This document shows, in pieces, positions 27,449 to 37,091 of a DNA stretch of 64,000 nt. The notes beneath the pieces are model-generated. The model saw nothing but the letters and a program-made list of their open reading frames with translations. It was not told where the DNA came from and made no database searches. This stretch comes from G963665975 sp963665975 (GTDB taxonomy: Bacteria; Bacteroidota; Rhodothermia; Rhodothermales; Bin80), in the NCBI GenBank assembly GCA_963665975.1, contig OY762508.1:496001-560000 (forward strand). The letters are read 5' to 3'. Made by a program: the position numbers and the translations under genes. How positions within the stretch are numbered: position 1 is the first letter of the stretch; each line of letters opens with the position of its first letter.

Positions 27449-28351
27449 ATGTCGCTACCTTCGACGCCATTCGCCCTGTTCGCCGCCCCACATACGCCAA
27501 TGCGAGAAAACGGCGACATTAACTTGGCGGCGATCCCGGAACAGGCCGCACTGCTACGCCAGGAAGGGGTCCGCGGTGCGTTCATTTGCGGCACCACAGG
27601 GGAAGGGCCATCACTGTCTGCTGGGGAGCGCACGGCCATTGCCATCGCGTGGCGGTTGGCCCTGGGCGACGACCAGACGCTTATCGTTAACGTGGGGCAT
27701 AACAGCCTGGCGGAAGCCAGTGCGTTAGCCACACATGCCGCCGAAATCGGTGCAGACGCGATCGCGTTGCATCCGCCGTCCTATTTCAAGCCGACCCGGG
27801 TAGAAGACCTCATCGACTGTTGCGCACGCGTGGCGCATGTCGTTCCTGCTCTTCCGGTATATTATTACCACATCCCTGCATTGACCGGTGTCCGGCTGCC
27901 CATGAACCGGTTTCTCCAACAAGGACAAAACTACATTCCGAACCTGCGGGGAATCAAGTTTTCGGATGCAAATCTGGCGGAATACCGTGCTTGCCTGACC
28001 CTGTCAGACGGCGCGTTCGATATCCTGTTCGGAGTAGACGAAATGCTGCTGGGCGCCCTCGTGATGGGCGGCGCGGGCGCCGTCGGGAGCACGTACAACT
28101 ACGCGGCTCCCCTATACCACGACATGATTGCCGCCTTCAGGCGCGGAGACATGGCGCAGGCCCGCACGCAAGCAGCACGCGCAATCGGACTTAGCCAGGC
28201 CATCCTGGCTGCAGACGTCGTAGCGTCGGGCAAGGCCTGCATGGCCCTGCGGGGGATCCACTGCGGACCGGTGCGTCCTCCCCTGCGCAACCTGACACGA
28301 GAAGATCAGGCCGCGCTCGAGAGACGTCTGCGCGCACTGTCGATCATTTGA
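27449..28351 (+). CDS. N-acetylneuraminate lyase-like aldolase (DapA/NanA superfamily)
   Basis: This 300-residue (beta/alpha)8 aldolase has the block FICGTTGEGPSLS and the Tyr in YYYHIPALTGV. The Schiff-base lysine lies in RGIKFSDANL. The HIPALTG segment and GIKFSDANL fit N-acetylneuraminate lyases, including the animal-like ones, better than dihydrodipicolinate synthase (DapA). The likely reaction is cleavage of sialic acid to N-acetylmannosamine plus pyruvate, but related 2-keto acid substrates are possible. ATG 27449 is preferred because the upstream 39 residues are Ser-rich and non-conserved. A sulfatase gene starts 35 bp downstream, suggesting host-glycan or sulfated-glycan use. Confidence 0.75.
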   Translation: MSLPSTPFALFAAPHTPMRENGDINLAAIPEQAALLRQEGVRGAFICGTTGEGPSLSAGERTAIAIAWRLALGDDQTLIVNVGHNSLAEASALATHAAEIGADAIALHPPSYFKPTRVEDLIDCCARVAHVVPALPVYYYHIPALTGVRLPMNRFLQQGQNYIPNLRGIKFSDANLAEYRACLTLSDGAFDILFGVDEMLLGALVMGGAGAVGSTYNYAAPLYHDMIAAFRRGDMAQARTQAARAIGLSQAILAADVVASGKACMALRGIHCGPVRPPLRNLTREDQAALERRLRALSII

Positions 28352-28386
28352 GGCCCGGAATCATCAACACTCCTATCGCACCATCT

Positions 28387-29814
28387 ATGCGTACTGCCAT
28401 TTTTCTTATACCACTACTGGTGATCACACTCCTGGGCACCGGGTGCCAGTCGGCACCCAGGTTGCCAAACATTGTCGTCATCATGGCCGATGACATGGGC
28501 TATGGCGACGTCGGTGTCTACAATGTGGAATCCAGGATCCCGACACCGCATATGGATCGGCTGGCGCAAGCCGGCATGCGGTTCACCGATGCTCATGCTC
28601 CTTCCTCTGTATGCACGCCTACCCGCTATGCTCTTCTCACCGGACGCTATGCCTGGAGAACGCCGCCATTGGAGCGCGGCGTGACACGCGGCTATGATCC
28701 GCTTATAATTGACACGACACGCCAGACCATCGCCTCGATGCTAAAGAGCGCAGGGTACCGCACGGCCGTCATCGGCAAGTGGCATCTGGGCCTGGGAAGC
28801 GAGAAGCCTACGGATTATTTCCGACCACTGGCTCCGGGCCCGCGATCGCTCGGCTTCGATTACTATTACGGAATCCCCGCCTCGCTGGACATGCCGCCCT
28901 ACGTGTGGGTGGAAAACGAATTGGTCGTGGAAGCTCCTACCGACAGCACGCAGGACACGATGCCGTGCTGTATTGGAGCCTTCTGGCGTGGCGGCGCCAT
29001 GGCCCCGGACTTTGACCATGCCGCAGTGCTTCCGGTGATTACGGAAAAAGCCATCCGGTATATCCAGGAGCATGCCGCGGCGGCGCATGGCCAGCCCATG
29101 TTCCTGTACGTGCCGCTGGCAGCGCCACACACGCCGTGGCTGCCCTCTGAGGACTACCAGGGCGCTAGCCAGGCTGGAGAGTACGGTGACTTTACGGTTC
29201 AGGTGGATGCCGCCGTTGGCGCGATGGCCGATGCGCTGGACCGAAGCGGAATCGGCGAAAACACCCTGCTCATCGTCATGAGCGACAACGGAGCATACTG
29301 GAGACCCCAGGAAATAGCCCAATACGACCACCGTGCCAACCACCACTGGCGCGGGATGAAAGGCGATATTCACGAAGGTGGACACCGTGTCCCGTTTATC
29401 GCCCGCTGGCCTGAGCGTATCGCTGTCGGAAGCGTAACGAACCAACTCACCACCCATACCGATCTCCTGGCAACCTTTGCAGCCGTCGCAAGGACCTCAC
29501 CGGCAACCGGGACAGCCGAAGACAGTCACAACCTGCTGCCGGTACTGCGGGGCGGCGAGCCATTCGAGCGTGCAGCGGTTCACCACTCCTCGGAAGGAAT
29601 GGTGGCCATCCGCCAGGGACCATGGAAGCTCATTGAAGGACAGGGATCGGGCGGCTTTACACCGGTCGCTGTGGCACCGGAAGACCCGCAAGGGCAGCTC
29701 TATCATCTGGGAGAGGATCCGGGTGAAGCCCGTAATCTATACCTGGACGAGCCGGATCACACCGCGCGCCTTCACGCACTTCTCGCCAGCATCCGCGAAC
29801 GTGGAAGCCTATAA
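28387..29814 (+). CDS. Sulfatase (arylsulfatase-type, formylglycine-dependent)
   Basis: This 475-residue exported enzyme hydrolyses sulfate esters. A hydrophobic signal region ending GTGC may be a lipobox. NIVVIMADDMGYGDVG supplies the metal-binding aspartates. SSVCTPTRYALLTGR contains the CxPxR motif, whose cysteine must be oxidised to formylglycine by an FGE or anSME. A second conserved block, VIGKWHLG, follows. The later MSDNGAYW, MKGDIHEGGHRVPFI and ARWPE blocks are typical of sulfatase family S1. No maturase is in the window. ATG 28387 is used in place of a TTG that overlaps the aldolase stop. The 3' end converges on bshC with a 6-bp overlap. Confidence 0.9.
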   Translation: MRTAIFLIPLLVITLLGTGCQSAPRLPNIVVIMADDMGYGDVGVYNVESRIPTPHMDRLAQAGMRFTDAHAPSSVCTPTRYALLTGRYAWRTPPLERGVTRGYDPLIIDTTRQTIASMLKSAGYRTAVIGKWHLGLGSEKPTDYFRPLAPGPRSLGFDYYYGIPASLDMPPYVWVENELVVEAPTDSTQDTMPCCIGAFWRGGAMAPDFDHAAVLPVITEKAIRYIQEHAAAAHGQPMFLYVPLAAPHTPWLPSEDYQGASQAGEYGDFTVQVDAAVGAMADALDRSGIGENTLLIVMSDNGAYWRPQEIAQYDHRANHHWRGMKGDIHEGGHRVPFIARWPERIAVGSVTNQLTTHTDLLATFAAVARTSPATGTAEDSHNLLPVLRGGEPFERAAVHHSSEGMVAIRQGPWKLIEGQGSGGFTPVAVAPEDPQGQLYHLGEDPGEARNLYLDEPDHTARLHALLASIRERGSL

Positions 29815-31428
29815 GAAGAGCACCTGATGCTCACTGGTGTCTAGAGATACTGTCGCGCCCAGGGTGTCAAAGAATTTCGATCCGTATCGGCTAAAGAAAT
29901 ATAAGGGCGACAGTACGCGCTCTTGCGGCTTACCGGCGGGATAAAGGTGCGCCTGTGCCTTCGCGAGCATGTTGTAAAGGGTTTCCTGCTTGCGCTTCTC
30001 GGCGCGAACTGCGCGTCCCTTGAGCTTGCCGAGCTCTTTGCGAATGAGCGCCCGCGTTGCCTCGACACTGCGCCCGAGCGTAGGGTCAACGCGCTCAATG
30101 GCAGGCTTCATATTCGCTATGGCCGTATCTATAGGAGGCGACGCGGCAGCAAAAACCGAGTCAATATCGCTCTCGTTCAGCACCACGCGCTGGAAAATCC
30201 GCTCCAGATCATGGCCCATATCGGCCATCTCCAGGCCAGCACGCTGCAAGGCCTTCTGCACACGCGCTTCGACAATCGTAAGGCTAGCCCGTGGATGCAC
30301 CACTGGCATCGGCACACCGAAGGCGTCGTACAACCCCTTGATCTGTGCGAAGTAGGCAACCTCTCCAGGGCCTGCCACATACGCTACCGTGGGCAGAAGC
30401 CAGTCTTGTACTACCGGACGGAGTGCCACATTAGGGCTAAACCGTTCGGGCGTCTCCGCTATCCACTGCAGCAGCGCATCCCCCGAGTAGTGTTGTCCGG
30501 AGTAGCGAAGCACGAAGCTGTCCCTGTCCGGGAGGATGGCCTCGCGCCCGGCCTCGCCGGTGACAAACAGGTTGGTGGCGCGCGGGCGCACTTGCGCGTG
30601 GTAATCTCTGTCGAGGCTGCGGCTCGCCTCCTCCAACAAGGCATAGGAGGTGGCGCAGGACTGAATTTCCCTGCTAAAAACGGGAGCAGCCAGGCGCTTT
30701 GCTTCTGCGGACTCCGGATCCAGAAATAGAAGACCGGTGCCGCCAAATAGCTGGCTCATGCTGACCGCAAACGCTCCCAGGAACGTCGCACCCTGCCGGT
30801 AGGCCGCCAACCACTGCTCCTCCGCGCGCTGCCTGAACTCAGAAGGCGGCATAGCGGCCATCAATTCTTCTTTCACGCGCTCGATGTCGCGCGTAAAGCG
30901 TAGCCGTCCGACGGAACCCAGATTGCCATGCTCCGGAGGAGCGTGGCCCTGATATCGCCCCTGGACTACCGCGCCTCCCTGGATGAGATAGGTCTGCGCC
31001 ACCTCCTGCAGATCGTGGTCGCCGCCCTCCAGCCAGAACACGGGTACTACCGCTCGACCCAATGCGCGCCGGAGATGCGCTGCCAGGGCCACAGCAGTGA
31101 GCGCCTTGTACAGCGTATATAGCGGTCCACCGAAGATGCCTACCTGCTGCCCGGTAACAACAGCGAGCGTCTCAGGGCTGCGAAGCAGGGCGATATTGTG
31201 CCGCTGTGCATCTGTACACCCCCAGACGCCATGCTGCCTTTCCAGCAGGTCAGCGATCGTGTCTCGCGGAAGGCTGCGGGCGTCCACACGGCTAGCGACA
31301 TCCCGGTATGCATCCAACGTGCGCCAATCGCCGGCATACCAGTCCGCCAGGCGGCCATAGTCCGCACAATACGTCTGAAACAGCTCCGAAAAGCCGGAAA
31401 GCCGGGAAAAAGGAACGCGGCACTGCAT
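29809..31428 (-). CDS. bshC: Bacillithiol biosynthesis cysteine-adding enzyme BshC
   Basis: This 539-residue protein is the putative ligase that adds cysteine to glucosaminyl-malate in bacillithiol synthesis. It matches the BshC family by VVTGQQVGIFGGPLYTLYKA, VFWLEGGDHDLQEV and the mid-protein VAGPGEVAYFAQIKGLYDAF. The C-terminal RKQETLYNMLAKAQAHLYP and VLSPLYFFSRYG are typical too. ATG 31428 begins the family-like MQCRVPFSRL. An in-frame start at 31470 adds 14 unsupported residues. Family knowledge notes that direct enzymatic proof for BshC is limited. Other bacillithiol genes (bshA, bshB) are not in the window. It follows the BFN protein after an 83-bp gap. Confidence 0.9.
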   Translation of the reverse strand: MQCRVPFSRLSGFSELFQTYCADYGRLADWYAGDWRTLDAYRDVASRVDARSLPRDTIADLLERQHGVWGCTDAQRHNIALLRSPETLAVVTGQQVGIFGGPLYTLYKALTAVALAAHLRRALGRAVVPVFWLEGGDHDLQEVAQTYLIQGGAVVQGRYQGHAPPEHGNLGSVGRLRFTRDIERVKEELMAAMPPSEFRQRAEEQWLAAYRQGATFLGAFAVSMSQLFGGTGLLFLDPESAEAKRLAAPVFSREIQSCATSYALLEEASRSLDRDYHAQVRPRATNLFVTGEAGREAILPDRDSFVLRYSGQHYSGDALLQWIAETPERFSPNVALRPVVQDWLLPTVAYVAGPGEVAYFAQIKGLYDAFGVPMPVVHPRASLTIVEARVQKALQRAGLEMADMGHDLERIFQRVVLNESDIDSVFAAASPPIDTAIANMKPAIERVDPTLGRSVEATRALIRKELGKLKGRAVRAEKRKQETLYNMLAKAQAHLYPAGKPQERVLSPLYFFSRYGSKFFDTLGATVSLDTSEHQVLFL

Positions 31429-31511
31429 AGCCTTACAGGTCGCCGTGGCAAAAAGAAAGCGAAGCTCCACCCGGGAGCTCCGCTTGCAATGCGGTTGAAA
31501 TACTGTTCACG

Positions 31512-32081
31512 TCAATGCGTCTGCCCCTTCAGCTCGAGGAGCGCATCACGCAACCGAGCCGCCTCTTCATAATCTTCTGCCTGGATGGCCTCGGAGAGCA
31601 TCAATTCCATGCGCTCAACTTTGGTGAGCTCCGGTCCTGGCTCTCCAGATTCACTGTTTGCGTTTCCGTTGTCTTCAGTCGGAATACCGGCATCATCCAG
31701 TACAGAGGAATCAACAAAAATGGCCGCCTCTACCCGCACGGCAAGCGCTACAGCATCACTCGGACGCGCATCCAGTGCTTTCTCTTCTCCTTCGTGCATA
31801 AAGCGAATTTTCGCAAAAAAAGTGCCGTCCTTCAACGAATGGATAACCACATCCAGGATCTCGCCGCCCATTTTTGAGAAGGCATCCCGTAGCAGATCGT
31901 GGGTTAGTGGACGCGGAGGCTGGATCTGCTTCATCTCGAGATCTATCGCCTGGCCCTCGAACATGCCGATAATAATCGGCAACCGGCGCTTGCCGCCGAC
32001 CTCACCCAAAACGAGGGCGCAGGCCCCCCCGTTAGTGGGACTATCGAATAGCCCGATAACATCCACCTGAATGAGATTCAT
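31512..32081 (-). CDS. Bifunctional nuclease (BFN) domain protein with UVR-like tail
   Basis: This 189-residue protein has an N-terminal BFN/DUF151 domain, with LVLGEVGGKRRLPIIIGMFE and ARPSDAVALAVRVEAAIFVD as the conserved core. A C-terminal UvrB/C-type motif (LMLSEAIQAEDYEEAARLRD) follows. The combination is common in Bacteroidota. Plant and bacterial BFN members show nuclease activity, and this is family knowledge, not visible here. The linker is Glu/Asp/Asn-rich. The gene lies between hisC and bshC on the same strand, 51 bp after hisC, and could be co-transcribed with them. Confidence 0.85.
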   Translation of the reverse strand: MNLIQVDVIGLFDSPTNGGACALVLGEVGGKRRLPIIIGMFEGQAIDLEMKQIQPPRPLTHDLLRDAFSKMGGEILDVVIHSLKDGTFFAKIRFMHEGEEKALDARPSDAVALAVRVEAAIFVDSSVLDDAGIPTEDNGNANSESGEPGPELTKVERMELMLSEAIQAEDYEEAARLRDALLELKGQTH

Positions 32082-32132
32082 GCCGAAATTGACCGATTTC
32101 GGAGCGCCTTCTTCTATGGTACGCTGTCCCCG

Positions 32133-33248
32133 CTACACATTCAACACCGTTTCCATTCCCAGGAGCCGATGAAACGCCTCCAGAAATGCGTTGTTCTCCC
32201 GTTCGCTTCCTGCGCATACGCGCAGATAGCCCTGTAATTCCCGGTATCCACCCATGTTTCTGACCAGCACACCCTGATCAGCCAACCGCTTCATCAGAAG
32301 GTGAGTGTCCGTCGGAGGTCGGAAAATCACAAAGTTGGCCTCTGAGGGCACGACATCAACACCAGGCAGCGTGGCCAGCGCCTCGGTGATCCGCACTGTT
32401 TCCCGCTTCATATGGGCCACGCGGCCCTGCACCAGTGCAGGGTTTTCGAGCATCCTAAGCGCCGCCGTTTGGGCCAGATGATCGATCATGAACGGGGGTC
32501 TGGCCTTTACGAGTTCACGCACAACACCTGGGTGACCCATCAGGTAGCCGATGCGGAGACCGGCCAGGCCCAGCGCTTTCGAAAACGTGCGCAGCAACAA
32601 GAGATTAGGGTTCGCCTCAAGCAGGCCACGGGCACTCTCCTCCTCTGAGAATTCCACATAAGCCTCGTCTACAAGCACAAATCCCGGTGCTTCCGCAACG
32701 ATGCTTTCGGTTTCGCCCAGGGCAACCGTCAGCCCTGTCGGATTGTTGGGGGTTGCCAGTACGACCAGGGCGGGATTGACACGGCGTGCCATTTGGCGTA
32801 AGCCAGCCGTGTCGAATTGCAGGTCCGCACGGGCTTCCACTTCATGAACGGACGCATCAAAGAGACGCATCACCATGCCATAGAACGAGAACATCGGCCG
32901 TGGCAATAGCACCGGCGTTTTCGGCGCGATCAGCGCCGTCGCCAATGTGAAGACAAGTTCGTTCGAACCATTGCCGACCATGACTCCGTCTGAATCCCAG
33001 TCGTTGGCGACCGCCAATGCCCTGCACAGCTTTTCCGGCTGTTCGTCAGGGTACCGGTTGAACTTCGTGTCAAAGGCTGCCTCGACCAGCTCACGCTTCA
33101 AGTCCTCTGGCAAATCAAACGGGCATTCGTTCTGATTGAGTTTTACCGCCACTTCCCCGGTTACGCCGACGTCGTATGCGGTGCCCGCTCGCACGCTCGG
33201 GCGTATAGTTTCCACTACCCTTGTTAGTATTTCCTGTCTTGCATCCAT
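32133..33248 (-). CDS. hisC: Histidinol-phosphate aminotransferase
   Basis: This 371-residue fold-type I PLP enzyme works in histidine synthesis. It carries VKLNQNECPFDLPE and FNRYPDEQ near the start, and ATPNNPTG for PLP phosphate and substrate binding. It also has VLVDEAYVEF and the PLP lysine in RTFSKALGLAGLRIGY. The late VRNMGGYRELQGYLRV fits HisC too. An upstream GTG at 33275 overlaps the GHL10 stop by 4 bp and would add nine residues. ATG 33248 is used here, and either is possible. hisD is on the same strand beyond the GHL10 gene, which supports HisC over other class II aminotransferases. Confidence 0.9.
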   Translation of the reverse strand: MDARQEILTRVVETIRPSVRAGTAYDVGVTGEVAVKLNQNECPFDLPEDLKRELVEAAFDTKFNRYPDEQPEKLCRALAVANDWDSDGVMVGNGSNELVFTLATALIAPKTPVLLPRPMFSFYGMVMRLFDASVHEVEARADLQFDTAGLRQMARRVNPALVVLATPNNPTGLTVALGETESIVAEAPGFVLVDEAYVEFSEEESARGLLEANPNLLLLRTFSKALGLAGLRIGYLMGHPGVVRELVKARPPFMIDHLAQTAALRMLENPALVQGRVAHMKRETVRITEALATLPGVDVVPSEANFVIFRPPTDTHLLMKRLADQGVLVRNMGGYRELQGYLRVCAGSERENNAFLEAFHRLLGMETVLNV

Positions 33249-33271
33249 GGTTTCCACGTTCCATTGATCTA

Positions 33272-35110
33272 TCACAAGAGCACCATGTGTTTCGTCAATC
33301 GACCGGCCTCCGTGTCAAGCACGTATACATACAACCCGCTGGCGACACGCTGACCAGTGGCGCTTGTAGCGTCCCATTGGAAGTTGTGCGTCCCCGCGCT
33401 GCGCCGATCCTGATTGGCAAGGGTTGCCACGACCTGGCCAAGCATATTGTATATCACCAGGGACACCGTAGCCTCGGTGTTCAGCACAACCTCAATACGG
33501 GTACTCGCATGGAATGGGTTCGGATAATTACGCATGGTGTATTCCAATTCCGGCTCTGCGATCTCTTTAGACGTGGCGCGACCCCGAAGCGTTAGCACGG
33601 TGCTCGTCTCGGATTCTATGGAATTTGCGCTGACTGTCCGGACGAAGTAGTGATAGGGGTCATCCGCGAGCCCCGGACGATCCTGCATCGATGGATTACC
33701 GGTGACAGCCACCAGGTGGTCAGCCTGCGCGCTTGCCGCGTCGGTGTCGGGAGGCATGGCCGCGCGGACACGATATACGGCGTAGAATCTTGCGTCTGCC
33801 ACACCTGCTTCTGGCTGTGGCGAATCCCAGGCAAGGGTGACCTCGCTCTCTCCTGTCCACGTGAAGCGCAGATTATCCGGCGCCCCCGGTGGCGCCTGCT
33901 CCTTCCAGGCCATCGGCGGCGTGAGTGCTGGACGGCGATACAAATCCATGCTCAGTGTATCGGCGAATCCTTGAGATGCAAAACGCGTGAGGTTGCTGGC
34001 CCTAAAGAATGCGCTGCCAAGAATATCCAGATTGTCCCGATTGAAGCGCACCTGTTCAGGGACCTCATTTGCGGCAAATGGGGTGCCTGTAAACGTGTTA
34101 CCGTCTGCCCGGTATAGCCCGTGCCCAATGTAGTAATGCCGGCTGCTGCTCTGCGCCACCCACCAGCGTGCGAGCGCCCCGTAATCCTGAGCGCCGCCAA
34201 ATGGCCAGTAGAGCTGTGGAACAAGGTAGTCGACGGTTTCTGTCCGTAGCCAGGCCGTAGCATCCGAAAAGATCACGTTATACGCATCCAGGCCGCGAAT
34301 ACCGGCTGGTACCCCGTTTTTCCAGATGCCAAATGGGCTGATCCCGAATGTGAGAGTGGGCTTCACAGCGCGCATGCTGTCCGCAACCTGCGCGACGAGC
34401 AGGTTCACATTGTCGCGCCGCCATTCTGCAATGCTGGTAATGCCGCGGCTATGCGCCGCAAAAGTCTGGGCATCCTCGCCACGAATGTGGTTAGGCGGAT
34501 AAGGATAGAAATAGTCGTCAAAGTGCACGCCGTCGATATCGTAGCGTCGAACGACGTCCATGATCACCCGGACAATGTAGTCCCGTACTTCGGGAAGGCC
34601 GGGGTTCAGGATCTTGATGTTCCCTACAGCCAGCACCCATTCTGGATGCGCCCTGGTGACATGCTCTGGCGCATGACCAATCCCCGAGCCACGATCCGCG
34701 CGGTACGGGTTGAACCAGGCGTGCAGCTCCATCCCGCGAGCATGTGCGGCGTTGACGGCCATCTCCAGTGGATCGAAGAAGGGATTCGGCGCTTGCCCTT
34801 CAGCACCGGTCAGCCAATATGTCCACGGCTCGATGTCCGAGGCGTACATGGCGTCTGCCTCTGAGCGCACCTGAAAGAATGCCGCGTTGATGCCGACTGC
34901 CTGTAATTTGTCGAGCAGCCTGAGGAGGCTGGCCTGCTGCGCGTCCGGGTGGGCGCCACGCTCCGGCCAGTCCAGGTTGTATACCGTGGCAATCCAGACT
35001 CCCCGGAACTCATACTTGGGAGGCTCTCGCCCTTGCGCGTGGGCCCGTGGCAAAAGAAGCGCCAAGAGCCACCACTGGACAATTACAAACCGTAGCGTAG
35101 CGCCGCGCAT
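33272..35110 (-). CDS. Secreted GHL10-family glycosidase-like protein with T9SS sorting domain
   Basis: This 612-residue exported protein has a signal peptide ending AHAQ (about residue 26). The GHL10/DUF187 barrel occupies roughly 30-350, with FRGVWIATVYNLDWP, ELHAWFNPYRA, and DGVHFDDYFYPYP as the acidic active-site candidates. A fibronectin-type III-like domain follows at about 430-515. The last 80 residues are a Por/type IX secretion sorting domain (MRNYPNPFHASTRIEV, ending ASGLYVYVLDTEAGR). Members of this group are thought to act on peptidoglycan or related glycans, but the substrate here is unknown. It sits between hisD and hisC, with a 4-bp overlap to a possible hisC GTG start. Confidence 0.85.
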   Translation of the reverse strand: MRGATLRFVIVQWWLLALLLPRAHAQGREPPKYEFRGVWIATVYNLDWPERGAHPDAQQASLLRLLDKLQAVGINAAFFQVRSEADAMYASDIEPWTYWLTGAEGQAPNPFFDPLEMAVNAAHARGMELHAWFNPYRADRGSGIGHAPEHVTRAHPEWVLAVGNIKILNPGLPEVRDYIVRVIMDVVRRYDIDGVHFDDYFYPYPPNHIRGEDAQTFAAHSRGITSIAEWRRDNVNLLVAQVADSMRAVKPTLTFGISPFGIWKNGVPAGIRGLDAYNVIFSDATAWLRTETVDYLVPQLYWPFGGAQDYGALARWWVAQSSSRHYYIGHGLYRADGNTFTGTPFAANEVPEQVRFNRDNLDILGSAFFRASNLTRFASQGFADTLSMDLYRRPALTPPMAWKEQAPPGAPDNLRFTWTGESEVTLAWDSPQPEAGVADARFYAVYRVRAAMPPDTDAASAQADHLVAVTGNPSMQDRPGLADDPYHYFVRTVSANSIESETSTVLTLRGRATSKEIAEPELEYTMRNYPNPFHASTRIEVVLNTEATVSLVIYNMLGQVVATLANQDRRSAGTHNFQWDATSATGQRVASGLYVYVLDTEAGRLTKHMVLL

Positions 35111-35307
35111 GCCGCCCTCATCATCCTGATCCTGGGTATGAGCGCAAAGACGCTGTCAACGAATGCCCATGCCGCAAGTTCTACTTACGCGCGGGCGCTC
35201 AACCCAACTCCGTCACTCTTCTACATCCACCGTTGCCTTGAGGATGAAACGAACGCCCAAGTCGACTATAGGCTCTAATTGCGGCCTTCAAGCCGCCATT
35301 TGGACCT

Positions 35308-36627
35308 CTACGATCCATCCTGCCTTGAATTGACGAAGTTGGCCTCAGATCTCAGGCGCACTGCTACGGCTTCTGCGTGGGCAGAGAGCCCTTCGCTGTG
35401 CGCCAGGGCCACAATGGAAGGGCCCGTGGTGACCAGGCGCTCTCGCGAGTAGCTAATCACGGACTGCTGGCGAAGGAAGTCGTCAACTCCCAGCGCCGAG
35501 GCATATCGCGCTGTGCCGCCGGTAGGCAAGACATGATTCGGCCCTGCGTAGTAGTCGCCAACCGGCTCCGGAGAATACGGCCCCAAAAAGACCGCACCCG
35601 CGTGCCGAATGTGCTCCAGCATTGCCCACGGCTCGCGTACGAGAAGCTCCAGATGCTCGGGCGCCAAGTAGTTTACCACACGGATGGCCTCTTCCATGCT
35701 TGTGGTGACAATGCAAGCACCGCATTCCGCCAAAGCTTGCTCTGCGATGGCCTGGCGCTCCAGCGTAGGGGTAATTTGTGCCAATTGCGCGAGCACGGCG
35801 TCTGCCGTCTCCCGATGCGGCGTCACCAGAATCGCACTCGCCCGCACGTCATGTTCGGCCTGCGCCAGAAGGTCATGGGCAATGAAAACGGGGGACGCGG
35901 TTTCGTCAGCCAGTACGATGACTTCGCTCGGGCCTGCCAGCGAGTCAATATCCACCTGCCCGTACACCAGCTTCTTCGCCATGGTCACATAGGCATTACC
36001 GGGCCCCACGATCTTGTCCACCCGGGGAATGGACTGCGTGCCGTATGCCAAGGCGGCGATGGCTTGGGCACCACCCACCGCATACACGCGCTGCAAGTCC
36101 AGCATGTGTGCGGTCGCCAGGACAAGTGGATGCGGAATCCCGCCAGATTGGGGAGGTGAGACCAAATGGATTTCCGCCACGCCGGCAACCTGGGCTGGAA
36201 TGGCCGTCATCAGCACACTGGAAGGATAGGCTGCCGTCCCTCCCGGTATGTAGAGCGCGACGCGCTCCATCGGTAGCATCCGCTGCCCAAGACGCACGCC
36301 ATCGCCGTCGTCTGTAAACCAGGATTCTCGGAGCTGTTTCTCGTGAAAGCGCCGGATATTGTCTGCCGCCTCCGTGATGACGCGTCGCCATTCCGCGTCA
36401 GACCGCTCGAAGGCCGCCTGCAACGCTTCCTGCGGCACGCTGATCGGTCCGATCGATACCCTGTCGAAGCGCTCGGTAAACGCGCGAACCGCATGGTCAC
36501 CCCGTTTGGCAACCTCGGCAATGATAGTGCGGACCGCGGTCTCTATGCCTGGATCAACCGTGCTTCGCCGATCGGCGATTGCCTGGAGGCACGCCTCCCA
36601 ATCGCCCGTATCAATGATCGGCAGCAT
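35308..36627 (-). CDS. hisD: Histidinol dehydrogenase
   Basis: This 439-residue zinc enzyme oxidises L-histidinol to histidine using NAD. It has ALYIPGGTAAYPSSVLM, YAVGGAQAIAALAYGT, KIVGPGNAYVTMAKK, and SLAGPSEVIVLAD, all classic HisD blocks. Zn ligands are expected around the QAEHD motif (LLAQAEHDVRAS) and in the later EPVGDYYAGPNHVLPT. The ATG at 36627 has GGAGG five bases upstream, favouring it over the TTG at 36639. It is the first his gene in transcription order here, with a 197-bp gap before the GHL10 gene. Confidence 0.95.
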   Translation of the reverse strand: MLPIIDTGDWEACLQAIADRRSTVDPGIETAVRTIIAEVAKRGDHAVRAFTERFDRVSIGPISVPQEALQAAFERSDAEWRRVITEAADNIRRFHEKQLRESWFTDDGDGVRLGQRMLPMERVALYIPGGTAAYPSSVLMTAIPAQVAGVAEIHLVSPPQSGGIPHPLVLATAHMLDLQRVYAVGGAQAIAALAYGTQSIPRVDKIVGPGNAYVTMAKKLVYGQVDIDSLAGPSEVIVLADETASPVFIAHDLLAQAEHDVRASAILVTPHRETADAVLAQLAQITPTLERQAIAEQALAECGACIVTTSMEEAIRVVNYLAPEHLELLVREPWAMLEHIRHAGAVFLGPYSPEPVGDYYAGPNHVLPTGGTARYASALGVDDFLRQQSVISYSRERLVTTGPSIVALAHSEGLSAHAEAVAVRLRSEANFVNSRQDGS

Positions 36628-36707
36628 CGATGCCTCCAACCAGATTGAACCAATATTCAGCGCACCTGATGGGATGCCCTGCCATTCGCCTCCAGTGCGC
36701 GCCGCCT

Positions 36708-37091
36708 CTAATATGGCTCCTCGCTCTCCGCTTCTTCCGCGGACGGCATTACCATTTCGGGCAACCCGATAAACTCATAATCGGGCAGGCACTCTTCGCG
36801 GATATGCTGTATCACGTCATTCAGCCCGCGCAGAAATTTGGCGAAATCCTCCTTGTACAGGAACAGTTTGTGCTTTTCGTAGCGGTGTTCGTCGACGCGC
36901 TTGCTCTCGGTGATTGTAATGAAGAAATCCGCACCGGACTTCGTCGCTTTTACATCGAAAAAATAGGTGCGCCGGCCAGCAGGTACACGCTGGGAGTATA
37001 TATCGTCCCTGCGTCGGGGTGATTCCTCTCCGCCACGGCGATCAAATGGCTGGCTAGAGCCGTAGCGCCGGGGTTCTGATTCGTTGCTCAT
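36708..37091 (-). CDS. PUR-alpha-like / DUF3276 nucleic-acid-binding protein
   Basis: This 127-residue protein has a charged N-terminal tail (Arg/Gly/Ser rich) followed by one PUR repeat (RTYFFDVKATKSGADFFITI, SKRVDE, HKLFLYKEDFAKFLRGL). PUR repeats bind single-stranded DNA or RNA. Bacteroidota homologues (DUF3276) are single-repeat proteins that probably dimerise. The acidic C-terminus (about 15 residues) is typical. It stands alone between hisD and the purine nucleoside phosphorylase on the same strand, with a GAGG upstream of its ATG. Confidence 0.85.
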   Translation of the reverse strand: MSNESEPRRYGSSQPFDRRGGEESPRRRDDIYSQRVPAGRRTYFFDVKATKSGADFFITITESKRVDEHRYEKHKLFLYKEDFAKFLRGLNDVIQHIREECLPDYEFIGLPEMVMPSAEEAESEEPY

